From the NCBI GenBank assembly GCA_022818135.1, contig JAFMSR010000002.1, positions 24,658,268-24,722,267 on the forward strand: a stretch of 64,000 bases of DNA, read 5' to 3'. This document shows positions 9,415 through 19,009 of the stretch, piece by piece. The translations under genes were made by a program, and so were the position numbers. Numbering within the stretch: position 1 is the first letter of the stretch; the number at the start of each line of letters is the position of its first letter. This stretch comes from Saxidomus purpurata (taxonomy: Eukaryota; Mollusca; Bivalvia; Venerida; Veneridae). Under the pieces are notes generated by a model. It did not search any database. It saw nothing but the letters and a program-made list of their open reading frames with translations, and had not been told where the DNA came from.

Positions 9415-10815
9415 TCATAGGAGAGTTTCCGAGTCTTCATTGTTTGGCAAGTAATTGCTATCGAGGGAATCAAAATCATTGTCATATTCAAACTCAGTCT
9501 GAGCAATGTTATTACGTTTATACATATATGGGTTTGTGTACGCTTTTGCTGAATTGTGAGCAGAATCGTCCTCATTGTTTGAATCTCGATCAATGTCCGT
9601 AATATTTCCGCACATATCTGATAATTCTCTGGCACTACATTGAGGAGTATCTACTGGAATGGTGTTATTAAAGCGGGAATAGTCAATCTGGTACTGTCCG
9701 TTTTCTTTCTGGAATGTCACAAGACGCTCAAACCTGTGACCCCAGAGAATCTCGCCTGGAAGGTAAGAGCTTCGTGCCTGAGTTGTCATACCTGTGGACT
9801 CCACTATACCTTCCAGAATCACAATAAATTCAAACTGTTCTTTGTGCAAGTCTTCTGGTGACATTTCCCAAAATGGTGAAGTTTCAGTTATCTTATGAAC
9901 AATAATCACAGGCCAGACTAAAAATAACCTGTCCTGACCTTCATTAAAACCAAGATCAACGTCAAACTGATACAGCGGTAGCACTTCTCCTTCTTTTGTT
10001 ACCTTTTTCTTTATCACAACCCCTCGTATATGAGCTTCTACGATATGTGATTTTCTCATGTCGCCGACACGAAACAATAAACACATTTCACCGTCTTGTT
10101 TGCATATACAAGCATTCTTGCTAAACATGAGTGTCTCAGCACGTTTTTTGGGCCGTGAAAGTTTTGCAAATACAATCCCTGTCATCATTGCCTGACAAAT
10201 CACACCAAAACATGACTGTATCATCATTAAAATAATAGCTTCAGTACACTGTTCTGTAGTATGTCTAGAACCATAGCCTATTGTATGTTGTGTTTCAATG
10301 GAAAATAAAATAGCAGAAGTGAAAGACTTAATTTCCTTAACACACGGTTTCCACTGTGAACTTGCGAGATTTTCTTCATCTAAATCACCATGTGAGAAAC
10401 AAATGAGCCACCAAATAAGGGCAAATATTAGCCAACTAAAAATAAATGCTAACGTAAAAACTAACAAATTGTATCTCCACTGAATGTCAACTAAAGTTGT
10501 GAAAATGTCTGCCAGGTACCTCCTTCGTCTCTTTCTAATATTTGCTTGTGTAATATTAACCTCACCATTTTTATAAACTAAGCGTCGCCTCATTCGTTTT
10601 GAATAATGTCTGTCAGCACGCTTTGAGACAACAGAGCTACCTTTGCTGACCTGTGGGTTACTTTTTGCAACAAATTCAGCAAATGATTCCTGAGATCTCC
10701 TCTCTGGGTCAGCATATTTCTGGTGCCCACTCTCGAGTAAGTCAGGTTCCCCACTAGCAATGCCATTTGGGGGACCAGTAGTAGGGTATCCATATCCTGT
10801 TTCCATAACAACCAT
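9415..10815 (-). CDS. Inward-rectifier potassium channel (Kir/Irk family), 466 aa
   Basis: A plasma-membrane K+ channel subunit that would work as a tetramer, PIP2-dependent by family. Visible in order: basic N-terminus; slide helix with YLADIFTTLVDIQWRYN (about 100-116); TM1 (about 114-139); turret Cys 158 and post-pore Cys 190, the conserved disulfide pair; pore SIETQHTIGYGSR (172-184) with filter TIGYG; TM2 (about 191-217); PKKR (222-225) of the PIP2 site; cytoplasmic domain with MRKSHIVEAHIRG, EGE (275-277), TTQARSSYLPGEILWGHR and DYSRF. The TM2 rectification-controller position is Gln 208 where Kir2 has Asp; the two cytoplasmic acidic sites remain. The tail ends ETLL, a class I PDZ-ligand pattern, after FEYDND, reminiscent of the Kir2 ER-export signal. 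The open frame extends upstream to a TGA at 10947-10945 without another ATG, so I chose ATG 10815; ATG 10806 has a better context. HTIGYGSR agrees with invertebrate Irk channels, so an Irk2/Kir2-like subtype is likely. GC is clearly higher than the flanks. Confidence 0.95.
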   Translation of the reverse strand: MVVMETGYGYPTTGPPNGIASGEPDLLESGHQKYADPERRSQESFAEFVAKSNPQVSKGSSVVSKRADRHYSKRMRRRLVYKNGEVNITQANIRKRRRRYLADIFTTLVDIQWRYNLLVFTLAFIFSWLIFALIWWLICFSHGDLDEENLASSQWKPCVKEIKSFTSAILFSIETQHTIGYGSRHTTEQCTEAIILMMIQSCFGVICQAMMTGIVFAKLSRPKKRAETLMFSKNACICKQDGEMCLLFRVGDMRKSHIVEAHIRGVVIKKKVTKEGEVLPLYQFDVDLGFNEGQDRLFLVWPVIIVHKITETSPFWEMSPEDLHKEQFEFIVILEGIVESTGMTTQARSSYLPGEILWGHRFERLVTFQKENGQYQIDYSRFNNTIPVDTPQCSARELSDMCGNITDIDRDSNNEDDSAHNSAKAYTNPYMYKRNNIAQTEFEYDNDFDSLDSNYLPNNEDSETLL

Positions 10816-10962
10816 CTGAAAGAGCCGCCAAATCAGGCCAAGAGCATGTTCTACACCAGTGTCCTTCAGATCTCTGTAAGCGACTGGATCCACTTTTGGT
10901 TTAATGGCTCTCACTGCCTCTGGGTGAAAGGTTACGGGTGTATGTCAACTAGCAGTGATTCT
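10816..10962 (-). other. Probable 5'UTR part of the Kir coding exon (3' splice site at 10963)
   Basis: On the minus strand TTTTGTTATTTCAG ends at 10963, a good 3' splice site, and the next 147 bases have higher GC than intron-like flanks. They contain an in-frame TGA (10947-10945) and then 43 open codons before the first ATG. The open stretch could be coding if a nearer acceptor (for example CACCCAG, about 10926) is used. A second acceptor, GGCTCTTTCAG, ends directly at the ATG. The evidence favours an untranslated leader, but transcripts would decide. Confidence 0.5.
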
Positions 10963-10963
10963 C

Positions 10964-12778
10964 TGAAATAACAAAAGACATATTAATAATTATTCCACAG
11001 ATAAGAGTGACAGCAATCTATTTCCTCTATGTGCAGAGTAATAGTACCTACATTTTCTAAGGAGAGCTTCCTGGATATTAAAAGCAATCAAGTGACATAT
11101 GACTTCTGTTTGCTTAAACAATGTCACATTTCCTCCAACAAAATAAATATACACAGACCATTGCTGTAAAAGATGATAGCAATATATTTGAATCCTTTCT
11201 AATATTTCATAACATTAGATTTTCGAGTGACTGTATTCATTGGTTGTCATAAAATAGACAAAGTGTTAAACAGTATACTATACTGTCACCTTGATAGCAA
11301 TCTGTAACAGAACTAGGTATCTTCTGTCTAGCATCTGGGGAATTCTGGGATTCCTGTTTTTAATTAAAGTGGCATGTTTCAGACAAAACAAAGGCCTCGG
11401 TGGAGCCATAGAATCAGAGTTTTTACATCATGAAAACATCAGTTATGTGCAAACATTCACACATTCCTCGCATATTGATATTGGTACCGAGATATTCCAG
11501 TTTCTAGGCATTGTACTAAGACTGGGCCAAGAAAACAATGAAAGATAACAAGAAATCAGTTTCCACTAATATTTACAATATCATACTACTATTTGTTTCA
11601 TTTGTAGCACATGCCACATTGAAGATCAATACCATTTCTAACCACAAATAACTTACTTTACAGACATGAAGATTCCTGGAGAGCATCAAAAATAGTTATA
11701 TCATGCTTCTCATATTGCTACACTTGCTTTAGTCTAAATCCTTACAGATTACAGCCAAACCTGTATGAAGGAGTCAGCCACCGGGATACAAAAATTGTTT
11801 ACTTAAAACAGGTGCCTACTTAGAGAAGGTGGCTGCTTAAACAGGTTGATTTCCTTCAAATATGGCTTTCTGTCATGGATCAAAAGGCTACTTACAGCAA
11901 AGAAGGTACTTCATCCAGTTTCACTGTTAGTATTATTCTCCATTTAACAATTTGAATGCTATTGTGACATTCTGTTATCTAACAGGACCTAGTTATTTGA
12001 AACTTTAATCCAAGATTTAGCTCACAGTCAATTATCTTTATAAGGGTTATATTTCTTTGAAAGACTTTTAAAAACATATTTTTGCACTAGTGAGAACGAG
12101 GACTGAAAGCCCTTCAGAGCAAATTCAAAATGTTTATTCTGTGGAGCCAAATGTCGCCCTACAAGTTAAAAGTAAATCAATGGGTTGTTTAACAGCTGGT
12201 TCAAGTTAAATTTTGAAACAACTTGGTCAGGTTTGATAAAAATTTATTATATATTTAAATACTTTTAACGGTAAATAATCATATGCAAAACAAAAAAGCA
12301 GCATCTTTTTTCTTTCACAATTTCTATCACTGAAGTTTATTGAACCCCATTTCCTGAAGTACAACTACAAGCATTGAGTGCGTCACAAAGCGGCAATTCT
12401 TGTGTCCAAGGTGTGAGCGTTGTTAGTTACTGCCATTGTTGATACTGACAGCATTGGCCAAATACTAGTTGAACCTATGATGTGTACTTAAAATAGACTT
12501 GTTTCAATGAGAATTTTCTTTTTTGATCTACCTAGTCTTGTGAAAGTGCTAACAAGATTTTTTACCTTCTTTTACCTTTGCTTTAGCGAGGACTACGCTT
12601 TTTGACAAACTTTTGTTGTCTAGATTTGTTACAGTATTAATTTTCTTAAAAAAGTACGCACTAATTGATTTCTGAAACAAGAACCATGTTGGACATGGTC
12701 AATCCCACCGCAGGGAGCAGTTTTGTGTGAAAGCAGCTCCAAGAAAACAAATTTATTTGAAAGGGCATTAATTCAATG
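10964..12778. other. Upstream/intronic DNA of the Kir gene; no second exon recognised
   Basis: AT-rich sequence with only short frames (11291-11548 plus). It would hold the upstream intron, and possibly non-coding first exons or the promoter of the channel gene, but nothing in the sequence marks them. No clear repeat family. Confidence 0.45.
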
Positions 12779-12870
12779 AACAAGAGGGCCATGATGGCTC
12801 TATATTGCTCACCTGAATGATACTGCTCAAGTTTAAATCTCCATGCAATACTATCCACATAGTTCAAAGT
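12779..12870 (+). mobile_element. ACAAGAG family A element, 5' fragment
   Basis: ACAAGAGGGCCATGATGG and TTGCTCACCTG match the family A 5' end. The similarity is lost within ~90 bp and no 3' hairpin follows, so the copy is truncated. Confidence 0.7.
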
Positions 12871-13953
12871 TCATTGCTGAAGCTTAAAAAAGAAATCTTA
12901 TGACCAAACTGGGAGATAACCCAGACTTCAGTAGAAACAGTCTTGAGCATGTATAAAAGGACTACTGTATGGCAATTCATTAGTCAAATGCTGAGACTTT
13001 AAAAAAATCATAGTTTCCATTAGTTTACCGTACTATACAAATGTAATTGTAACATGAACTTGTCTACTATTCAAGTGGGACAGAATTTGCTATCTGAATA
13101 GCAAACAATACATAATATGTGACAGCTGATCATGATCTGCACTTGTCACAAAGACTGAATCACTTGCCAACAGCAATCAGAAGACTACTTGTTACGCTTT
13201 CCTTGGAAACTAAATTTTCTCATACATTTACTGTAAACAGTTGATTTGTAAAACAAAGACATAAAAATCTAAAACAGCAATTACACATAAATTAGAAAAA
13301 AAAATCCTTTCCTAAACTTGAAGACAGTACAACTAAAATAGAAACCAGCTTTGATAAATATAAAAAAATTTTCTTTGTAGGCAATTGACTGAAGAAAACC
13401 TCTATCAATTAAACAAACTTAACACCAGTAATGTCTATTTTCAGACATTCTAAGTGTAGACTGATTAGATTCTGGGAAGTAGATTTTAACAAGCAATCTG
13501 CCTTGAGAAAAATATGAATAATCGTGGGCAGACAGACATACAGCGTAAAGAAACAGCTTGCGACTTGTTCTTTCCAAAATAACAAACTCTCGGGCAATAT
13601 TAGAATTTGCTACATTAATTGGTAACTTACATTCCTCTATGGTTTTTTTTTCACCATTTGTGCTCCCTAAAGTTGTTTTACAAAAGGTAAAGGGAAAATG
13701 TTTTAGTTTATGATTTTAAAGTGTCACCCTTATTTAAAGGCAAGGATTACAAGACACCCTTTTGATAACATTTGGCATGTAAATCACTACTACCTCAAAC
13801 TAGATGCCCACCTGCAACATGTCAAGCCACTATATGTCAAAAGGGCTAACTCCTTACCAAGTAGAGATAGGTCAAAATACACCCAAATATTGGATGTAAC
13901 ATGCATGTTGTACCACAGAAAAGTTGTCTTGATTTTTCTCTACAGCCAGTAAT
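12871..13953. other. No gene recognised; one dispersed GATCATGATC unit
   Basis: AT-rich DNA. GCTGATCATGATCTGCACTT at about 13125 followed by GACTGAATCACTTGCCAACA is a degenerate copy of the small dispersed unit seen at 6697. The remaining sequence is unremarkable. Confidence 0.5.
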
Positions 13954-15732
13954 AACAAGAGGGCCATGATGGCCCTTTATCGCTCACCCGAGTACAACTG
14001 CTTTTAACAAAGTTGCTAGAAATCATCGAAACAACCTTTCTGACATATTTCCAGGATATTTGGGCTGAAAATGTAACCTCTAGAGTGTTAACAAGGTTTT
14101 TCCACATTTGGGCTGTGTGACCTAGTTTTTGACCCCAGATGACCCATATTGAAACGTGAGCTAGAAATCATCGAAACAATCTTTCTGACAAATTTCCAGG
14201 ATATTTGGGCTGAAAATGTAACCTCTAGAGTGTTAACAAGGTTTTTCCACATTTGGGCTCTGTGACCTAGTTTTTGACCCCAGATGACCCATATTGAAAC
14301 TTGAGCTAGAAATCATCAAAACAACCTTTCTGACAAATTTCCAGGATATTTGGGCTGAAAATGTAACCTCTAGAGTGTTAACAAGGTTTTTCCATATTTG
14401 GGCTCTGTGACCTAGTTTTTGACCCCAGATGACCCATATTAGAACTTGAGCTAGAAATCATCGAAATAACCTTTTTGACAAATTACCAGGATATTTGGGC
14501 TGAAAATGTTACCTCTAGAGTGTTAACAAGGTTTTTCCATATTTGGGCTGTGTGACCTAGTTTTTGACCCCAGATGACCCATATTAGAACTTGAGCTAGA
14601 AATCATCAAAACAACCTTTCTGACATACTTCCAGGATATTTGGGCTGAAAATGTTACCTCTAGAGTGTTAACAAGGTTTTTCCACATTTGGGCTGTGTGA
14701 CCTAGTTTTTGACCCCAGATGACCCATATTTGAACTTGGGCTAGAAATCATCAAAACAACCTTTCTGACATATTTCCAGGATATTTGGGCTGAAAATGTA
14801 ACCTCTAGAGTGTTAACAAGGTTTTTCCATATTTGGGCTGTGTGACCTAGTTTTTGACCCCAGATGACCCATATTTGAACTTGAGCTAGAAATCATCGAA
14901 ACAACCTTTCTGACAAATTTCCAGGATATTTGGGCTGAAAATGTTTCCTAGCTAGAGTGTTAACAAGGTTTTTCCATATTTGGGCTGTGTGACCTAGTTT
15001 TTTTTGACCCCAGGTGACCCATATTAAAACTTGAGCTAGAAATCAACCAAACAACCTTTCTGACAAATTTCCAGGATATTTGGGCTGAAAATGTTACCTC
15101 TAGAGTGTTAACAAGGTTTTTCCACATTTGGGCTGTGTGACCTAGTTTTTTTTTGACCACAGGTGACCCATATTAAAACTTGAGCTAGAAATCAACCAAA
15201 CAACCTTTCTGACAAATTGCCAGGATATTTGGACTGAACGTAGCCTCTAGAGTGCAAGGTTTCCATATTTGGTCGTGGACCAGTTTGACCCCGATGCCCA
15301 TTTTGCTATTCAAACCCTTTTGATTCCAGGATATTTGGGCTGAAAATGTTACCTCTAGAGTGTTAACAAGGTTTTTCCATATTTGGGCTGTGTGACCTAG
15401 TTTTTTTTGACCCCAGATGACCCATATTAAAACTTGAGCTAGAAATCAACCAAACAACCTTTCTGACAAATTGCCAGGATATTTGGACTGAAACAGTAGC
15501 CTCTAGAGTGTTAACAAGATTTTTCTATTTTTTGGTCATGTGACCTAGTTTTTCATCCGAGATGACCCATATTCGAACTAGTCCGAGTAATTACTGGGAC
15601 AAACATCCTGACCAAGTTTCGTGACAATTGAGGCAAAAATGTGACCACTAGAGTGTTAACGAACTAATGTGGACGGACGACGGACATTCATCGATCCTAA
15701 TAGCTCACCCTGAGCCAGCTCAGGTGAGCTAA
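13954..15732 (+). mobile_element. ACAAGAG family A element (copy A2), eleven ~145-bp units
   Basis: Complete 5' end (ACAAGAGGGCC hairpin, GCTCACC) and 3' end (CTCACCCTGAGC / GCTCAGGTGAG hairpin, CTAA). The CCAGGATATTTGGGCTG landmark occurs at 14051, 14196, 14341, 14486, 14631, 14776, 14921, 15071, 15220, 15326 and 15474. The spacing is therefore exactly 145 bp for the first six intervals, then 150, 149, 106 and 148. Units carry CCTCTAGAGTGTTAACAAGG and GTGACCTAGTTTTTGACCCC. A GACGGACGACGGACA stretch precedes the 3' hairpin. No coding capacity. Confidence 0.9.
15231..15326 (+). repeat. Shrunken tandem unit inside A2
   Basis: Compared with its neighbours this unit lacks many separate 1-5 base pieces (for example GAGTGCAAGG for GAGTGTTAACAAGG and GTGGACCAG for GTGTGACCTAG) and is 106 bp rather than ~148. 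Almost all differences are losses. This may be a low-quality consensus patch rather than biological decay. Confidence 0.7.
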
Positions 15733-15789
15733 AAAGTTACAATATAAGCTATTTATAGTAACAACAAAGGGAAGTAATTCTTACAACAA

Positions 15790-16104
15790 GGGTAGCCCAT
15801 AGTGGTGAACATTTGTGCCAAGTTATATCAAAATCCCTCCATGCATGAAGAAGAAATGCTCCAGACAAAGATATTCTTGAATTTGACCTTTAACCTCCAA
15901 GTGTGACCTTAACCTTATACCTAGGGACCTGGTTCTTGCGCATGACACTCCATCTCATGATGGTGAACATTTGTGCCAAGTAATTTAAGAATCCTTTGAT
16001 CCATGGATAAGTTACAGCCCTGACAAGCTAAACTCAGATGGACATACACGGACGCACATACACCGAACTGCTATATCGAGCTTTTGCAAGCGGTTCGACA
16101 AAAA
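15790..16104 (+). mobile_element. Family D tandem-repeat element, 3' part
   Basis: Two ~159-bp units start TGGTGAACATTTGTGCCAAG at about 15802 and 15961. They contain AAGTGTGACCTTAACCTTA and end in ACGGACGCACATACACCGAA, then TATATCGAGCTTTTGCAAGC and GACAAAAAG. The same 3' ending is fused to a family C element at 50310-50404. The 5' end was not located. Confidence 0.7.
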
Positions 16105-16614
16105 GTACTAGTGGGCATTGAAACTTAACTAGTTCACAGCCAACTAACGCTCAATATCAGATTGAACCCGTGTAGGGTTTTGAACTTTCTACTCTCACCC
16201 CTATACACCGGTAAGCCAAGGGAAACATATACTCCCATTCTTTACAGAATAAAGGAATACTAGAATAGCCAAAGGTTGCTGTTGCAAATAGCTGCTCCTA
16301 AATTGTGCAATTTTGTCAGCAAGAACCTGGCTAAATCTCATCAAAGGAGCTCATTAAACATTCTAAATATAGTGTGTAATTAAAGAATCTGAATTAAAAA
16401 CTTAAATTTTACCTTTAAAGCAGTCATCATTTGCTTTCAGCAACATCTAAATTTTATTACAGATTTTACTTCTATAAAAAAAATCACATCTTGACATGAA
16501 ATTAAGATTTGTGGTAAAAACCTTATTTAAGAGAAACAGAAATTTTACTAAAGTAAATCAATTACTCAAATGTTGAAGCAATATGTAAGTCCGCACAGGA
16601 TTTTGTAAAGTAAG
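16105..16614. other. No gene recognised
   Basis: AT-rich. A weak tRNA-like B motif (AACCCGTGTAGGG region, about 16165) is not enough to call a SINE. Confidence 0.4.
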
Positions 16615-17012
16615 ACAAGACGGCCAAAATGGCCCCATATCACTCACCCAGCTACCATTGGTTATGATACAAGGTCAACAAAAGCAGAAAGGGTAATTTT
16701 TGACTGGGGATCCTGATTTGAAATCACTTCGTAGAGGTCCACTACATAATGCTACATTCCAAAAATCTAAGCTCTCGGCCTTGTGGTTTTAGACAAGAAG
16801 AGTTTTGAAGTTTTGTCTATATAAGCCAATGTTAAATCAAGTGACCTACTGGGTAGGGTAAAGTTTGACCTGGTGGTCATGATTTGAACAATCTTGGAAG
16901 AGGTCAACTAGGCAATGATACTTGCCAAATATCTAATATATAAGCTTTGTGGTTTCAGAGATGAAGATTCTTTAAAGAAATGAGGGACAACAGATGCTGG
17001 ATGGTGAGTGGC
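16615..17012 (+). mobile_element. ACAAGAG family A element, diverged copy
   Basis: ACAAGACGGCCAAAATGGCC and CACTCACCC give the 5' hairpin and motif. The body keeps family A phrases (GATTTGAA, AATCTTGG, AGAGGTC, AATATCTAA, CTTGTGGTTT). The probable 3' limit is near GGTGAGTGGCCC. Both ends are substituted, suggesting an old copy. Confidence 0.6.
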
Positions 17013-18139
17013 CCTAATAACGATTCCGGACACCATTAAACATGACCTTGACCCAGAAGGCAGTAGACAATATGCAATACACTTCAGTTTTACCTCACCA
17101 AATATGCTTTTTTGGCAATCAGGTTTTAATGTGAATTATTTATGTAAATATTACCTAAAGTCATGCAGACAGATGGGGACACTTCCATATTAATTCTTTG
17201 TCACTGGTAAGATTCATCACTGAAAAAAGAAAAGTCAAAAGCATTCAGTCATTTAGAATTCAGATCAAAGCTTTAAACTCTTAGACTGCCGGTAACAAGT
17301 GATTTCACCTTAGCGACCAGTCAGGATCCTGATCAACTTGACCTTCACTGTTCCCAAATAACCTTTAATGGTTTTATCCAAACTGAAAAATATGCAAGTC
17401 TATTTCAGGAATATTGAAAGGGTGGACCAATGCTTGGCATAAAATATCCATGTTCTTTACAATTGCAATAGATTTATGGCAATCCAACATACATCAATTA
17501 GTTATCATCAGTTTTATGCAAAACCTTCAAGTATTCAACTACAGACTTCAATCATTCTGTGACGTAATTGGGGGAAGCTAAAAACAGTCCCGGTAAAAGC
17601 GGTGCAGTTCACACTGATGTCTACCAATGCTCGACATACGGCAGATATCTTTGCAAGTTTTACTTTTGAATTATCTTCGCTAAATACTGTTGTGGAAGAT
17701 ATACATAACAAATATATAAGTATTTAATATGAATTAAAAAAAGCTATCAAGTGTGTTAACATTAATTTGATTTACACTGTCTCTCTTCTAGATTTTTGTT
17801 GAGTTTCACAAACCAGATTTGACATGTCTATATAAAAACACATTTAATAAACATTGTACAATCATAAACTTTATTTATTTACTGATTTAATTAATTGTAA
17901 TGTAGTCAATTTTTTTTTAAATAAATATTAGTAAAAAGTTTAAGTAGTAGATCAATGTCTTAAGAATCATAGGAACTAGACACCATTGCCAGAGGGGTCC
18001 TTATAGAATGACACTATTATACTTAATTATACATCATAAAATATGAAGAATTAGGTAATATTGAAATAGAAATGACCTTTCTATAAATTTCACAACTCAG
18101 TTTCTTAAAGCGGATGTGTATGTATATACAGGAGAAATC
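17013..18139. other. No gene recognised
   Basis: AT-rich DNA with short frames only. No repeats recognised apart from A/T homopolymer runs. Confidence 0.5.
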
Positions 18140-18142
18140 TTA

Positions 18143-19006
18143 GGCCAGTGTTTTTTGATTTGTCGTTACTCGAACCCGCCGCCCCTATTTTTTCGTATTT
18201 TCAAAAAAAAAAAAAAAAAAAAATTTTTTTTCAAATTTTTTTTTCAAAATTTTAAAAGCGTGAAATTAGAGGTCCATTTATACAAGTGATAACATCAGAA
18301 GCTGCATTCGTCTAGTGAATTTTTCAGACCGATTTGGGACAATAATTCAGCCCCATTCCCCTCCTAACATAATGTATATTTCCCCATTTTTGACAAAAAC
18401 CCCTCAAAATGAATGCTGACAAAAGTTTTTGATTAAATTAATCAAATGCTTGCCAAAATTGTTATAAAATGTAAGTTTCCATCAATAAAAACGTTTCATA
18501 ATCACTTCTTGCAATTATTTGATACCTTACAAGTGAAATAGTCGCCGAAAATCGCCGATTTTTTGTTTGTCATCTATTTAAGCGACCCCCCGCTTTTTTT
18601 GTTAATTTTACCAAAGAAAACAGTGTTCAGAAGACTCAAAAACAGGATAAAAATAGATTTTTTTCATTTGTTTCAACAATAATGCCTGTTGTTAACAGTT
18701 TTGTTACTGACACCAGTATTTTTATCTGAAAATTTAGTTTTTTTGAGTGCGATTTGGGGCCAAAATTCAGCCCCATTCCCCTCCTTAAATAATATAATTT
18801 TTCCCTAAAAAAGTCAACGAATTTTCAAGGGCTTTTGCTCGGGGAGGGGGTGTTCTTATGTCGGATTTTAGAAGAGAAAGCAGGTCCACGATGAAACAAA
18901 ATTTGTCATGTATAAAAAAAGTCTTTTTTTTTTTTTTTTTTCCCTCCTCCGCACGGAGTTTTTTAATTTCAAACTTTGAGTAACAAGTAATAAAAAAATA
19001 ATGGCC
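18143..19006. mobile_element. 864-bp inverted-end element with TTA target duplication
   Basis: The left end GGCCAGTGTTTTTTGATTTG and the following GTTACTC match the reverse complement of the right end (GAGTAAC, AAGTAATAAAAAAATAATGG, CC) imperfectly over ~35 bp. TTA flanks both sides (18140-18142, 19007-19009). Inside, two related segments carry ATTCAGCCCCATTCCCCTCC (about 18346 and 18763), so the body has a duplicated ~420-bp unit. It also has long A and T runs. GGCCAG plus TTA links it to the MITE at 1810-2139; a PIF/Harbinger-like origin is likely. No transposase. Confidence 0.75.
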
Positions 19007-19009
19007 TTA

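Noticed and set aside
10816..10914. Extending the channel protein upstream to a start at 10914
   Set aside because: The codon at 10914 is GTG, not ATG. In an animal gene the first in-frame ATG is at 10815; the upstream open codons are better explained as leader or as continuation from a spliced exon.
18176..18960. Retroposed gene inferred from the long A run
   Set aside because: The A and T runs are internal to an element with inverted ends and TTA duplications; there is no coding remnant next to them.
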